Assembly: GCF_001434405.1 (NCBI RefSeq)
Contig: NZ_AZFT01000043.1
Location: 40,725-104,724 of the forward strand
DNA: 64,000 nucleotides
Direction of reading: 5' to 3'
DNA from: Ligilactobacillus apodemi DSM 16634 = JCM 16172
Lineage (GTDB): Bacteria; Bacillota; Bacilli; Lactobacillales; Lactobacillaceae
Part shown: positions 11,927 to 20,250 of the stretch, one piece after another
Layout of the letters: each line of letters opens with the position of its first letter
Position numbering within the stretch: the stretch's first letter is position 1
Translations under genes and position numbers: made by a program
The notes under the pieces: generated by a model
The model's input: the letters and a program-made list of their open reading frames with translations, nothing else
Databases searched by the model: none
What the model was told of the DNA's origin: nothing

Positions 11927-11983
11927 AAACTCACCTTCACTTCCTAATTTTTATCCTTAGTTTAGCACGAGCTTGCCCGAAAC

Positions 11984-12022
11984 AAAATAAGTGTGCATCT
12001 GTTATTGACACACACTTATTTT
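11984..12022 (-). terminator. Terminator after the CNNM/CorC gene
   Basis: Arms AAAATAAGTGTG (11984-11995) and CACACTTATTTT (12011-12022) form a 12-bp stem downstream of the CorC-like gene, with A/T flanks. Confidence 0.75.
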
Positions 12023-12038
12023 GCAATTATTCAGTTAT

Positions 12039-13391
12039 TTACTCATCAGAGTCTGCAGTCTCTGTTTCAGTTGCTGACTGATGGGGGCTAACTTCAAGCC
12101 ATTCAATGTAATTTCGGCTAAAGTCGATCACTTTAACATCAAACCCGCCTAAAGTAATGACAGTTCCTAATTCAACTTTATAATTTTCTAGCAGATAACC
12201 GGCAATTGTTACACTTTCAGCTTCTTGGAAATCTTTTGCTTGAAAATCAAAGTAACGTTGAAAATCATACAGCGTAGTTTTCCCAGAAACTTTATACGTA
12301 CCATCATGGTTGTCCACAATATCTTCTTGAATCACATCATCGGCTTCATCACGTACCGTTCCAAAGAGCTCTTCATAAATATCTCTATCAGTCACGATCC
12401 CACTTGTCCCACCATATTCATCTAAAATGACTACGATCGGAGTTTGTTTTTGGACCATGCTTTGTAAGAGTTTTTGGATCGGCGTAACTTCTGGCACAGT
12501 GATGATCGTCCGCATCAATTTACTTACACGCACTGAATCATCGACTTGGGCTTGGCGAATCATATCATAGATATAAACGTACCCCAAGATCTTGTCCTTG
12601 TCATTATTAGCGACAACCGGAAAACGCGTATATTTTTTGTCCAAATATTTATTGATCACATCGCGGACAGAATCAGTAATATCAACGACTTCTAAACTAG
12701 TACGATCGACCATGATATCTTTAGCGACCTTATCATTAAATTCAAACGCCCGTTGCATGTAGACAAAGTCATCTTTATCGATTGCCCCACCAGTTACCGC
12801 ATTACGTGAAATATTTAAAATTTCATTTTGTGATAAAACATCCTGTCCTTCCCCAGCTGGTTTTAACCCGATCAAACGTACGATCCCCGAAGCAGAAGCA
12901 TTCAACAACCAAACAAACGGATAAAACGCAACGTGGAAATAATGGAGTGGCGTCACAATAAACATCATTACTTTTAGTGGCATATCGATACTGATATTTT
13001 TAGGAACGATCTCAGTCACGACCACTTCTAAATAAGTCAAGATCACGACCCCTAAAATTGCGCTAATAGCCACAGTTGTAGCATGATTGATCGGCATAAA
13101 ACCTAAGACATCAGTTAAGATCTTGGTTAAAGTGTCTGCCCCGATCCACCCTAAAATGATCCCCGTAGTTGAGATCCCAACTTGAGTCGTTGAAAGATAC
13201 TCATTCATATTTGAGACCATTTTTAAGGCTAATTTCAGTTTGCGCTGATTGCCCTTTCCAGCTTCAAGTGCACTTTCGATCGCACTTTTTCTAACTGAAA
13301 CGATCGCAAATTCTGCAGCAACAAAAAAAGCCGCAAAGTAAAAAACAATTAAGATGATGATCAGATTGGTTAACGCCTGACCACTAGACAT
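12039..13391 (-). CDS. CNNM/CorC family membrane protein with CBS domains
   Basis: This 450-residue protein has an N-terminal DUF21/CNNM membrane domain (about 1-190, with segments such as LIIILIVFYFAAFFVAAEFA). A CBS pair follows (about 205-330, with DRTSLEVVDITDSV and VILDEYGGTSGIVT), then a C-terminal CorC_HlyC domain. It is often labelled hemolysin C-like; current work links the family to magnesium or other divalent cation efflux. The ATG at 13391 follows GGGATGGAG. An ATG at 13412 is in frame but has a weaker ribosome site. It is monocistronic with a terminator downstream. Confidence 0.88.
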   Translation of the reverse strand: MSSGQALTNLIIILIVFYFAAFFVAAEFAIVSVRKSAIESALEAGKGNQRKLKLALKMVSNMNEYLSTTQVGISTTGIILGWIGADTLTKILTDVLGFMPINHATTVAISAILGVVILTYLEVVVTEIVPKNISIDMPLKVMMFIVTPLHYFHVAFYPFVWLLNASASGIVRLIGLKPAGEGQDVLSQNEILNISRNAVTGGAIDKDDFVYMQRAFEFNDKVAKDIMVDRTSLEVVDITDSVRDVINKYLDKKYTRFPVVANNDKDKILGYVYIYDMIRQAQVDDSVRVSKLMRTIITVPEVTPIQKLLQSMVQKQTPIVVILDEYGGTSGIVTDRDIYEELFGTVRDEADDVIQEDIVDNHDGTYKVSGKTTLYDFQRYFDFQAKDFQEAESVTIAGYLLENYKVELGTVITLGGFDVKVIDFSRNYIEWLEVSPHQSATETETADSDE

Positions 13392-13482
13392 ATAGCTCCA
13401 TCCCCATTTCAAAAATAATTTGCTACCCTAATAATATCATTTTTTTAGCAGAAAACGAAATCAGATCCAAAATTTGCTCGCA

Positions 13483-13513
13483 AAAAAGTACCCGGCAAAT
13501 ACCGAGTACTTTT
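13483..13513 (-). terminator. Terminator after metQ
   Basis: The hairpin AAAAGTAC..CGG / CCG.GTACTTTT lies immediately downstream of metQ and ends the metNIQ operon. Confidence 0.8.
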
Positions 13514-13517
13514 AAGC

Positions 13518-14342
13518 TTATTTAGTTGAGGCAACCGGAATAACAGCTCCGTCAAATTCTTTTTCGATCCATTTTTGTGTTGACTTGGAACGAAGAACTT
13601 TTACTAAAGCTTTGATAGCCTTGTTGTTCTTTTCGTCTTTGCGGATCGCAATAATATTTGCGTATGCCGACGTTTTCTTTTCAAGTGCGATCGCTGTCTT
13701 AGTTGGGTTGATCCCTGCTTGAACAGCGTAGTTAGCGTTGATCACAACTGCATCAGCTTCATTTGCTTCGTAAAGTTTAGGCATCAATTTAGCTTCAAAA
13801 GTATGCTTAAATGTGATGTTTTTCTTATTTGTCTTGATGTCATCAAAGGTTGCATTGGTTAAATCTGTACCCTTTTTCAAGGTGATCAAGCCTGCATCTT
13901 TAAAGATCTGTAAAACACGTCCATAGTCAGCTGTGTTGCTTGAAACGTAGACTGTCGCATTTTTTGGTAAACTTTTTAGACTCTTATATTTTTTCGAGTA
14001 GACCCCGATCGGTTCCAAGTGGATCGCACCAGCATTGATCAAAGTCCCGTTATTTTTTTCATTCCAATTTTTCAAAAATGGTTCATGTTGAAAGTAGTTA
14101 GCATCAATTTCTTTATTAGCTAAAGCTTTGTTAGGTAAAATATAGTCGCTAAAAACCTTAATTTTTAAGTTGATCCCTTGTTTCTTTAACTCTGGCTTAA
14201 CATGTTCCAAAATCTTAGCGTGTGGGGAAGATGAAGCACCAACGGTCAATGTTGTAGCGGCCTGTGCGCTTTGTGTTCCCCCAATAAAAATTGCTACTGC
14301 TGCAAGAGCAGCCCCTAATACCTTTTTAAATCCTTTTTTCAT
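13518..14342 (-). CDS. metQ: MetQ/NlpA methionine-binding protein, no lipobox Cys
   Basis: This 274-residue protein is a MetQ/NlpA solute-binding protein. It shows LTVGASSSPHAKILE, the aromatic region DANYFQHEPFL and the conserved NANYAVQAG. It captures methionine for MetNI. Unusually, the signal peptide (residues 1-28) ends in an AQAA-type signal-peptidase-I site and has no cysteine, whereas Gram-positive MetQ is normally a lipoprotein. It may be released, or held by the permease alone. It is third in the metN-metI-metQ operon, 23 bp after metI, under the upstream T-box. D- or peptide-methionine transport cannot be excluded. Confidence 0.9.
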   Translation of the reverse strand: MKKGFKKVLGAALAAVAIFIGGTQSAQAATTLTVGASSSPHAKILEHVKPELKKQGINLKIKVFSDYILPNKALANKEIDANYFQHEPFLKNWNEKNNGTLINAGAIHLEPIGVYSKKYKSLKSLPKNATVYVSSNTADYGRVLQIFKDAGLITLKKGTDLTNATFDDIKTNKKNITFKHTFEAKLMPKLYEANEADAVVINANYAVQAGINPTKTAIALEKKTSAYANIIAIRKDEKNNKAIKALVKVLRSKSTQKWIEKEFDGAVIPVASTK

Positions 14343-14365
14343 GATAAACTCCTCCTTTTTATAAT

Positions 14366-15052
14366 CTATCTTTTATCGATCTTACGAACTGAAAAATCAC
14401 CAATATATTGGAAAATAAAGACAATGATCACAATCACCGCTGTGGCTACTAAAGTGATCGCATTGTTATACGATTGGAAACCATCAGTATAAGCCAATTG
14501 ACCTAAACCACCGGCACCGATCGCACCAGCCATAGCAGTATATCCGATCAAAGAAATCGCCGTAACTGTAAGACCTGAAACTAAAGCGGGCAAACTTTCT
14601 GGAATCAAAACTTTATACACGATCTGCCATTTAGTTGCCCCCATTGCATCGGCCGCTTCGATCACACCACCGTCAACTTCGTGAAAAGCAATTTCTACTA
14701 AACGCGCATAAAACGGTGCCGCTGAAATAACTAATGATGGGATCGCTGCTTTAGCCCCAGTGATTGCTCCGACAAGCACCTGGGTGACTGGTAAAAGCAA
14801 GACGATCAAAATAATAAACGGAATTGAACGAAAGACATTCACAAATAATGCTACGATCCAGTTTAAAACTTTGACAGCTGGTTTATTACTTCCAGCTGTT
14901 TCGTATAATAATAACCCGAGTAATAACCCTAAGACAGCTACGATCGCAACTGAGACAACAGTCATCCAAATCGTTTCCCACGTTGCTTCCCACATATTAG
15001 GCCAGTTAACATCACTAAATCTAAAATATGATGACAATCCTTGACTATCCAT
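14366..15052 (-). CDS. metI: Methionine ABC transporter permease
   Basis: This 228-residue protein has five predicted membrane helices and the EAA loop EAADAMGATKWQIVYKV that docks on the ATPase. It matches the usual MetI length of about 217-230. It forms the membrane channel of the MetNIQ importer. Its start overlaps the metN stop by 8 nt, which implies coupled translation. The first ~20 residues are a short cytoplasmic lead before the first helix. Confidence 0.94.
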   Translation of the reverse strand: MDSQGLSSYFRFSDVNWPNMWEATWETIWMTVVSVAIVAVLGLLLGLLLYETAGSNKPAVKVLNWIVALFVNVFRSIPFIILIVLLLPVTQVLVGAITGAKAAIPSLVISAAPFYARLVEIAFHEVDGGVIEAADAMGATKWQIVYKVLIPESLPALVSGLTVTAISLIGYTAMAGAIGAGGLGQLAYTDGFQSYNNAITLVATAVIVIIVFIFQYIGDFSVRKIDKR

Positions 15053-16085
15053 GTTCGATCACCTTCGCTTCCACTTGAAGTTCATTTAAAAATTCTAAGG
15101 CTGCTTGGACCTTTTGCTCAGTTCCATTCAATTGAACAAAAAGCGAGCCTAAAGTACCCTTATCAGCTAATTGATGGATCGAACCTTCCAAAATACTGAT
15201 TTCTAATTCTGGGAAATTCTTACTTAATTCATTAATGACTGGACGTTCTACTTGTTGACCACTAAATCTCAACTCAACTAACTTGCCAGTTGGATTTTTT
15301 TGCAATAACTTTTGAGCAATTTGTTTAACATCTGTTGTTTGGGGTAATTCAACTTCAGAACTAACAAAGCGCTTAGTCAATTCCTCTTGTGGGTGGGTAA
15401 AGACTTCTGAAACAGGTCCTTGTTCGATCACACGCCCATTTTCCATTACCGCTACTCGATCGGCTAAGCGCCGGATAACGTGCATTTCGTGGGTAATGAT
15501 TACGATCGTCAAATCGAGTTTTTGATTGATCTCGTCTAACAGATCTAAAACTTCATCAGTCGTTTGCGGATCTAAAGCACTAGTTGCTTCATCTGAAATC
15601 AAAATATCCGGATCATTAGCTAACGCTCTAGCAATCCCCACTCTTTGCTTTTGACCGCCAGAAAGTTGGGAAGGATAAGCATTGATCCGTTCACCCAAAC
15701 CAACTAATTCAGCCAAGTGCTTTGCTTTTGTTTCGCGTTCTGCTTTAGGCATGCCGATCAATTCGAGCGGAAATTCGATATTTTCTAACACCGTTCGTGA
15801 CCATAATAAGTTAAAGTGTTGGAAAATGATCCCGATTTTTTTCCGTTGTTCACGTAAATCTTTGCCCTTTAAAGTATCAATTCGGACATCATTGATGATC
15901 ACTTCACCGCTTGTTGGTGTTTCTAGACCATTCAACATTCGAACTAAGGTACTCTTACCAGCGCCTGAAAAACCGACGATCCCAAAAATTTCGCCTGCAT
16001 CGACCGTTAGTTCAACATTTTTAACGGCCTCGACTTTTCCATTGGCTGTTTCAAACGTCTTTGAAACGTTCTTTAATTCAATCAT
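15045..16085 (-). CDS. metN: Methionine ABC transporter ATPase
   Basis: This 346-residue protein has an ABC domain with Walker A GFSGAGKSTLVR, signature LSGGQKQRVGIARAL, Walker B ILISDEATSALD and switch IITHEMHVI. A C-terminal NIL (ACT-like) domain spans about residues 265-346. In MetN, the NIL domain binds methionine and inhibits transport. It is the first gene of the operon, directly below a T-box leader, so expression should rise when tRNA-Met is uncharged and activity should fall when internal methionine is high. Confidence 0.95.
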   Translation of the reverse strand: MIELKNVSKTFETANGKVEAVKNVELTVDAGEIFGIVGFSGAGKSTLVRMLNGLETPTSGEVIINDVRIDTLKGKDLREQRKKIGIIFQHFNLLWSRTVLENIEFPLELIGMPKAERETKAKHLAELVGLGERINAYPSQLSGGQKQRVGIARALANDPDILISDEATSALDPQTTDEVLDLLDEINQKLDLTIVIITHEMHVIRRLADRVAVMENGRVIEQGPVSEVFTHPQEELTKRFVSSEVELPQTTDVKQIAQKLLQKNPTGKLVELRFSGQQVERPVINELSKNFPELEISILEGSIHQLADKGTLGSLFVQLNGTEQKVQAALEFLNELQVEAKVIEHG

Positions 16086-16125
16086 CTGATCACTACTTTC
16101 TCATTCGTTAATTTTTCAATTTAGG

Positions 16126-16400
16126 GCAAAAAAAAAGCTTCCATCCCTAAAAGGACGAAAACTCGCGGTACCACCTTATTTTTCTATTTTTTCGCAAAAA
16201 TAGACTCATCAACTACTAACGTGACGTCAGTAGTCTCAAATTATATCGCATTAAAACGGACCGCAAGCTTGCACCAACGATCAGACTCCGAGCTCATCTT
16301 CATTTTTCCTTTCGATCTCCCTTTTCAGCAACCGAGAGTCTCTGTCTATCTACTCCGAAAAACTACTCTTCTCATCAACATCTTTTAGGTATTAAATTCT
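16126..16400 (-). promoter_or_regulatory. T-box leader controlling metNIQ
   Basis: Read on -, the leader contains the hallmark T-box AAGGTGGTACCGCGAGT (16161-16177). Its TGGT pairs with an ACCA tRNA end, consistent with discriminator A of tRNA-Met. A terminator of about 11 bp is followed by a run of nine T (16128-16136). The stem I region (about 16260-16400) includes paired GACTC/GAGTC arms around AAATGAAGATGAGC, where an ATG specifier is available. I did not fold the stem I fully, so the Met specificity rests on the downstream genes and this ATG. The rest of the 16086-16597 gap holds only AT-rich sequence. Confidence 0.88.
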
Positions 16401-16561
16401 TGTTGTCTTGATATTATCCTTAATTGTCTCATTTGTCAATAATTTTTTTAATTTTATTCATTAATAAACTTTGATATTCGCTTTCATTTGTTGATATATC
16501 TAGCTTTTAGCCCGACGATAAAATTTACATTCCATTAGAAACGCCGAATAAAAAACTCATA

Positions 16562-16595
16562 AAAAAAGGGCTTGCACTTGGCAAACACCCTTTTA
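16562..16595 (-). terminator. Terminator after the 158-residue hypothetical gene
   Basis: A hairpin with arms AAAAGGG..TGC and GCA..CCCTTTT lies just downstream of the stop codon, with flanking A/T runs. Confidence 0.65.
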
Positions 16596-16597
16596 TG

Positions 16598-17074
16598 CTA
16601 TTTTGTTGTTACTTTTTGAGCAATATTTTCTTTTATTTGTTTTAAACTTTCTGCCACCGCAACTACAACAGCATCTTGACCTTCGCCGTTGACAAAATCA
16701 GTTGCAGGACAAATTTGCATAATGTGAAGCCCAGATGCATTTAAATCAGGTGAAACGACCACTAAATAAATATTTACTGGTACTTCAGCAGTTAAATCAT
16801 CAAAAAAATTAGCTACACGATTGATATTTTCAAAAGGTAAATTGATTATCCCCGTTTCTAACCTTACATAAATGGGATCATCACTACCTTCGATCGCTAA
16901 TTCAGCTTGTTCAAGTTTCTCTTGTTGTAAGGCGTCGACCATTTTCTCCATTACTGGAGCTAAACTATCGGCAATCCCAAATTCTTCTACTTGGTCAAGC
17001 GTTGCTAAAATCGAATCGCGATTAAATTTTTCTTCAGTGATCTCATCAATAAAATCACTAACTTTGACTTTCAT
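16598..17074 (-). CDS. Conserved-looking hypothetical cytoplasmic protein
   Basis: I do not recognise this 158-residue acidic protein. It has no signal peptide or membrane segment. The N-terminal part (1-60) is helical and charged. Residues 70-155 alternate short strands and helices (INLPFENINRVANFF, VNIYLVVVSP, QDAVVVAVAESLKQI), which suggests a compact alpha/beta domain. The ATG at 17074 has GGGGTG 7-8 bases upstream; a start further out at 17116 would lack that site. It lies between pepD and the Met T-box, on the same strand as both, with its own terminator. It is real by codon pattern and ribosome site; the function is unknown. Confidence 0.7.
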   Translation of the reverse strand: MKVKVSDFIDEITEEKFNRDSILATLDQVEEFGIADSLAPVMEKMVDALQQEKLEQAELAIEGSDDPIYVRLETGIINLPFENINRVANFFDDLTAEVPVNIYLVVVSPDLNASGLHIMQICPATDFVNGEGQDAVVVAVAESLKQIKENIAQKVTTK

Positions 17075-17150
17075 AATTTCACACCCCAATTTAAGCTTAG
17101 TGCTCATTCTACACAAAAATCAGTTAAATTACAAAAATTAAATGATGATT

Positions 17151-18569
17151 TTAGAGATTTTTATCCATATCAAAGGTTAATTTAGATAATTCAAGCCCAC
17201 TCGTTACGCAATTTGCGATTGATTGCATCGTTTCTTCACGCATCCGATTTGAAAGTGCATAATTTTGTTGCGTTAAATAGTTCGTCAAGTTTTCGCCTGT
17301 TAGATCTTTAGCAGTTTGGTCGATCTTGGCAATCATTTGATGCAAAATCTGCGTTGTTTTCGTTAAATAATCACGGTTGGGTTGCACAAAGTGAGCATAA
17401 TGTGATTCAACTAACATCGACAAGGTCCGATACATCCAATAAGCACTCTTGATATCATAATTTAACGGGGTATTGCTCCAGGTCGGGTCAGTATCGTTTG
17501 CATTAGTATAAAATGGCACATATGGAGTAAACGATGGGACCCCAAAGCACAACCACATTAACGCTGCATGTTCTGGGGCAACATCATTTCTGATTTGTAA
17601 GACATGCGAATTTTGCGTACGGTTAAGTGAAATTGGTCTAAATCTAACTTTATCTTCTTCACTTCCATGACCTAATGGATCATATTTGGTCTCATTGTAA
17701 TGTGAGCCTAAAACGTATGTAAGATCTTCAATTTTTAATAACCGATCAGCACAACAAATAAATGGTAAGTCGCTAGATTGTGGATCTTGTTTAACATCTG
17801 GGGTAAAGTAACGTTGGCCATACCAAACACGGGGCGTATTATAGTGACGATCTTTTTCAGTATCGGTCCCAAAAATCTTTCTAAAATTAAAGGTCGTTGG
17901 ATCCGGGTTCAAATGATATTGCGCCACAAATTCTTGTAAGCCTTCGGACCACATGTAATTTTTCGGATCATTAAAGTCAATATAGTCTTGTGCTACTTGA
18001 TTAGCTGCGATCGCATAAGCATCATCAGGAATTCTAGTTGCAGCCCAATGATGACCAGTAACGATCTCCATATACCAAACTTCATCTTTATCAGAAAATA
18101 ATACCCCATTACCTTCCGGTGAGCCGTATTCTTTGATCAAATTTCCAAGATATTCGACCCCATGGCGTGCCGAATCGATAAATGGTGCTACTAATGACTG
18201 CAACGAATCTTCGGCTAGCCCATTTTCGATAAAAGGATCATGTGCCAAAGCCAAGGGATTACCGTAAACGGATTCTGTTGCTGACATCGCCACATTTTTT
18301 TCATTGATGGAACTTTCACCAAAATAACCTAAGTGAGTCTCGTCTACGTTAGGGGTCATTGTTGTCCGATAACCATTAGCTGGCAACAAAGCAGAGAACC
18401 CATTTTGATTTGAGTTCCAAAACTCGTCGCGCCCACTAACAGCTGGTTGCATTACAAAACGTTGTGGTGTCAATGGCAAAAAAGTATCATCATTACGTGC
18501 AATCATCGTCGAACCATCGATCGTGGCTTTTTTTCCCACGAGAATCGTCGTACATGCTTGTTCGTTCAT
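17151..18569 (-). CDS. pepD: C69-family dipeptidase (PepD-like)
   Basis: This 472-residue protein belongs to peptidase family C69 (Ntn hydrolases). The N-terminal MNEQACTTILVGKKA places Cys6 after a short propeptide; self-cleavage would expose it as the nucleophile. GSTMIARNDD, EVWYMEIVTGHHWAA and the C-terminal region fit lactobacillar PepD, which cleaves a broad range of dipeptides in the cytosol. I choose the ATG at 18569, with AAAGGA about ten bases upstream; a TTG at 18578 lies too near that site. It is monocistronic. Confidence 0.92.
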   Translation of the reverse strand: MNEQACTTILVGKKATIDGSTMIARNDDTFLPLTPQRFVMQPAVSGRDEFWNSNQNGFSALLPANGYRTTMTPNVDETHLGYFGESSINEKNVAMSATESVYGNPLALAHDPFIENGLAEDSLQSLVAPFIDSARHGVEYLGNLIKEYGSPEGNGVLFSDKDEVWYMEIVTGHHWAATRIPDDAYAIAANQVAQDYIDFNDPKNYMWSEGLQEFVAQYHLNPDPTTFNFRKIFGTDTEKDRHYNTPRVWYGQRYFTPDVKQDPQSSDLPFICCADRLLKIEDLTYVLGSHYNETKYDPLGHGSEEDKVRFRPISLNRTQNSHVLQIRNDVAPEHAALMWLCFGVPSFTPYVPFYTNANDTDPTWSNTPLNYDIKSAYWMYRTLSMLVESHYAHFVQPNRDYLTKTTQILHQMIAKIDQTAKDLTGENLTNYLTQQNYALSNRMREETMQSIANCVTSGLELSKLTFDMDKNL

Positions 18570-18709
18570 TTCTATCAAGTCCTTTCGACAATTACTTTCA
18601 GTTTACTCTTTAAATTTCCTTAATTCCACTCTTAAGGCTTTCCATTAGGGAACTGTTACTTGTATAATGGAGGTAATGTTAAATAATCAAAAGGATGGAC
18701 AATTTCACC

Positions 18710-19381
18710 ATGAAATTTTTTAAGAAACATAAATTTCGCTACGTCTTATTACTCCTTGTTATTTGTTGCGGAGGTTTTTTAGTTTATACTGAACACATTG
18801 AAAGCAAATCCTCAACTGCAGCAAAAAGCACTACTACTTCAACTACTAGTGCTTCAACTTCGAGCTCTACTAAATCGACAACAACTACTAAAACTTCGAC
18901 ACTTAGAACACCGATCGATTGGACCAAGTCATCAGAAACTAAACCATATCCTGATTTGGATAAAGTTTCTGACTTCTGGGTCAAAGTTGATCTTAAGAAA
19001 AACAGAACTTACTTGATGTCAGGCAACACTGTGATCTACACAATGTATTCTTCCGGTGGTGCTTATCACAAAAATAAAGAAACTGGTAAATATGAAAGCT
19101 ATACTCCAACGGGAACTTTTTATATTGAAGCCGAACGGGGCGATTCTTTCTACAATGCTAGTTTGAATGAAGGAGCAAATAACTGGGTCTCTTGGAAAGA
19201 TCACGGGGTTTATCTCTTCCATTCAGTCCCAACCGACGCTTCTGGTAACTATAACTTGACCGAAGCTAAAAAGCTCGGTAAAAAAGCAGCTTCACATGGC
19301 TGTATTCGCCTAAGCGTCCCTGATTCCAAATGGATGTGTGAAAATCTAAAAACAGGTACAAAAGTTGTGATCGAAGGTTAA
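18710..19381 (+). CDS. L,D-transpeptidase (YkuD), catalytically intact
   Basis: This 223-residue protein has an N-terminal membrane anchor (10-27), a Ser/Thr linker (32-66) and a YkuD domain (about 85-223). The catalytic set is complete: His171 in FHSVP, and His196 and Cys198 in SHGCIRLSV. YkuD enzymes make 3-3 crosslinks in peptidoglycan or attach proteins to it, outside the cell. The ATG at 18710 is preferred; the ATG at 18695 overlaps the AAAGGATGG ribosome site. It converges with a paralogue at 19444 that has lost these residues. Confidence 0.9.
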   Translation: MKFFKKHKFRYVLLLLVICCGGFLVYTEHIESKSSTAAKSTTTSTTSASTSSSTKSTTTTKTSTLRTPIDWTKSSETKPYPDLDKVSDFWVKVDLKKNRTYLMSGNTVIYTMYSSGGAYHKNKETGKYESYTPTGTFYIEAERGDSFYNASLNEGANNWVSWKDHGVYLFHSVPTDASGNYNLTEAKKLGKKAASHGCIRLSVPDSKWMCENLKTGTKVVIEG

Positions 19382-19396
19382 CTTCAGCAACAACAT

Positions 19397-19440
19397 AAAT
19401 AAGGGCGTGGTCGCTAATATAACGGCCACGCCCTATTTTT
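19397..19440. terminator. Bidirectional terminator between the two YkuD genes
   Basis: A 14-bp stem (19397-19410 with 19426-19439) flanked by A and T runs serves both convergent genes. Confidence 0.88.
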
Positions 19441-19443
19441 ATC

Positions 19444-20175
19444 TTAATCTTTCATTGTCTCCCACGGATCATCTTTTTGACCCGAACCTTGAATAATAAC
19501 TTGTGTCCCTTTTGGCAGATTTTCCATGATCCATTTAGCATCGGAAACCGATAAGCGGATGCTACCATACGCATTGACATTTTTCTTTTTGGTGACCTTT
19601 TGTCCTAATAATTTAGCTTGACTCAAGATCACATTACCATCCTCGCTAAACGGTACTGATTCAAAGCGATAAGCCCCATTGCCTAAAAATGAGGTCCAAT
19701 ACTTAGCACCATAACCCTTAGTTGCATCATAGTAACTGTCGCCCCGTTTGGCTTGAAGTTTAAACGTGCCAACGGGAGTTTCTTGGTAATTTTTTGTACC
19801 TTCATAATTTTTGGCCATTGAAGCATACATCGTATATAACGTGTATGGTCCTTGACGTACATAAACTCTTTGTTTATCTTGTGAAACTAAGAGCCAGATC
19901 TTTGTTGCTTTATTTTTAGATTTAACTGCTTTAGAAACATCTGGATAGGCTAATAATTCCGATGGTTTTTCCCATGAGATCGGGACTTGCATATTTTTCT
20001 TTTGCTCAGCTAATAATGCTTTTTGTTTTGCTTTTTGCGCTTTATCTAACTTAGCTTGTTTTGCCATCTTTTGTTCATTTTTCACTTCTGCGCGATGGAC
20101 ATGAAACGCACTATAACCGACTAATCCCACTAAACATAGCGCTACTAGCCAGTGGATCCATTTTGATTTTTTCAT
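19444..20175 (-). CDS. YkuD-fold protein lacking the catalytic residues
   Basis: This 243-residue membrane-anchored protein (helix 8-24, then a charged Lys/Gln/Ala coiled region 30-62) aligns end to end with the neighbouring YkuD enzyme. The shared blocks include VGTFKLQAKRGDSYYDA against TGTFYIEAERGDSFYNA. The catalytic positions are all replaced: FHSVP becomes FESVP (Glu172), and SHGCIRLSV becomes AYGSIRLSV (Tyr203, Ser205). It cannot use cysteine chemistry and may be a wall-binding or regulatory pseudoenzyme. The reading frame is intact with good structure conservation, which argues against a simple pseudogene. The ATG at 20175 follows a GAAAGGGTCACCC region. Confidence 0.82.
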   Translation of the reverse strand: MKKSKWIHWLVALCLVGLVGYSAFHVHRAEVKNEQKMAKQAKLDKAQKAKQKALLAEQKKNMQVPISWEKPSELLAYPDVSKAVKSKNKATKIWLLVSQDKQRVYVRQGPYTLYTMYASMAKNYEGTKNYQETPVGTFKLQAKRGDSYYDATKGYGAKYWTSFLGNGAYRFESVPFSEDGNVILSQAKLLGQKVTKKKNVNAYGSIRLSVSDAKWIMENLPKGTQVIIQGSGQKDDPWETMKD

Positions 20176-20250
20176 TTTTATCGGGTGACCCTTTCTTACT
20201 GATTCGTACTATCTTAATATACGGATGACCACTTAGAATGTCAATGAAAC

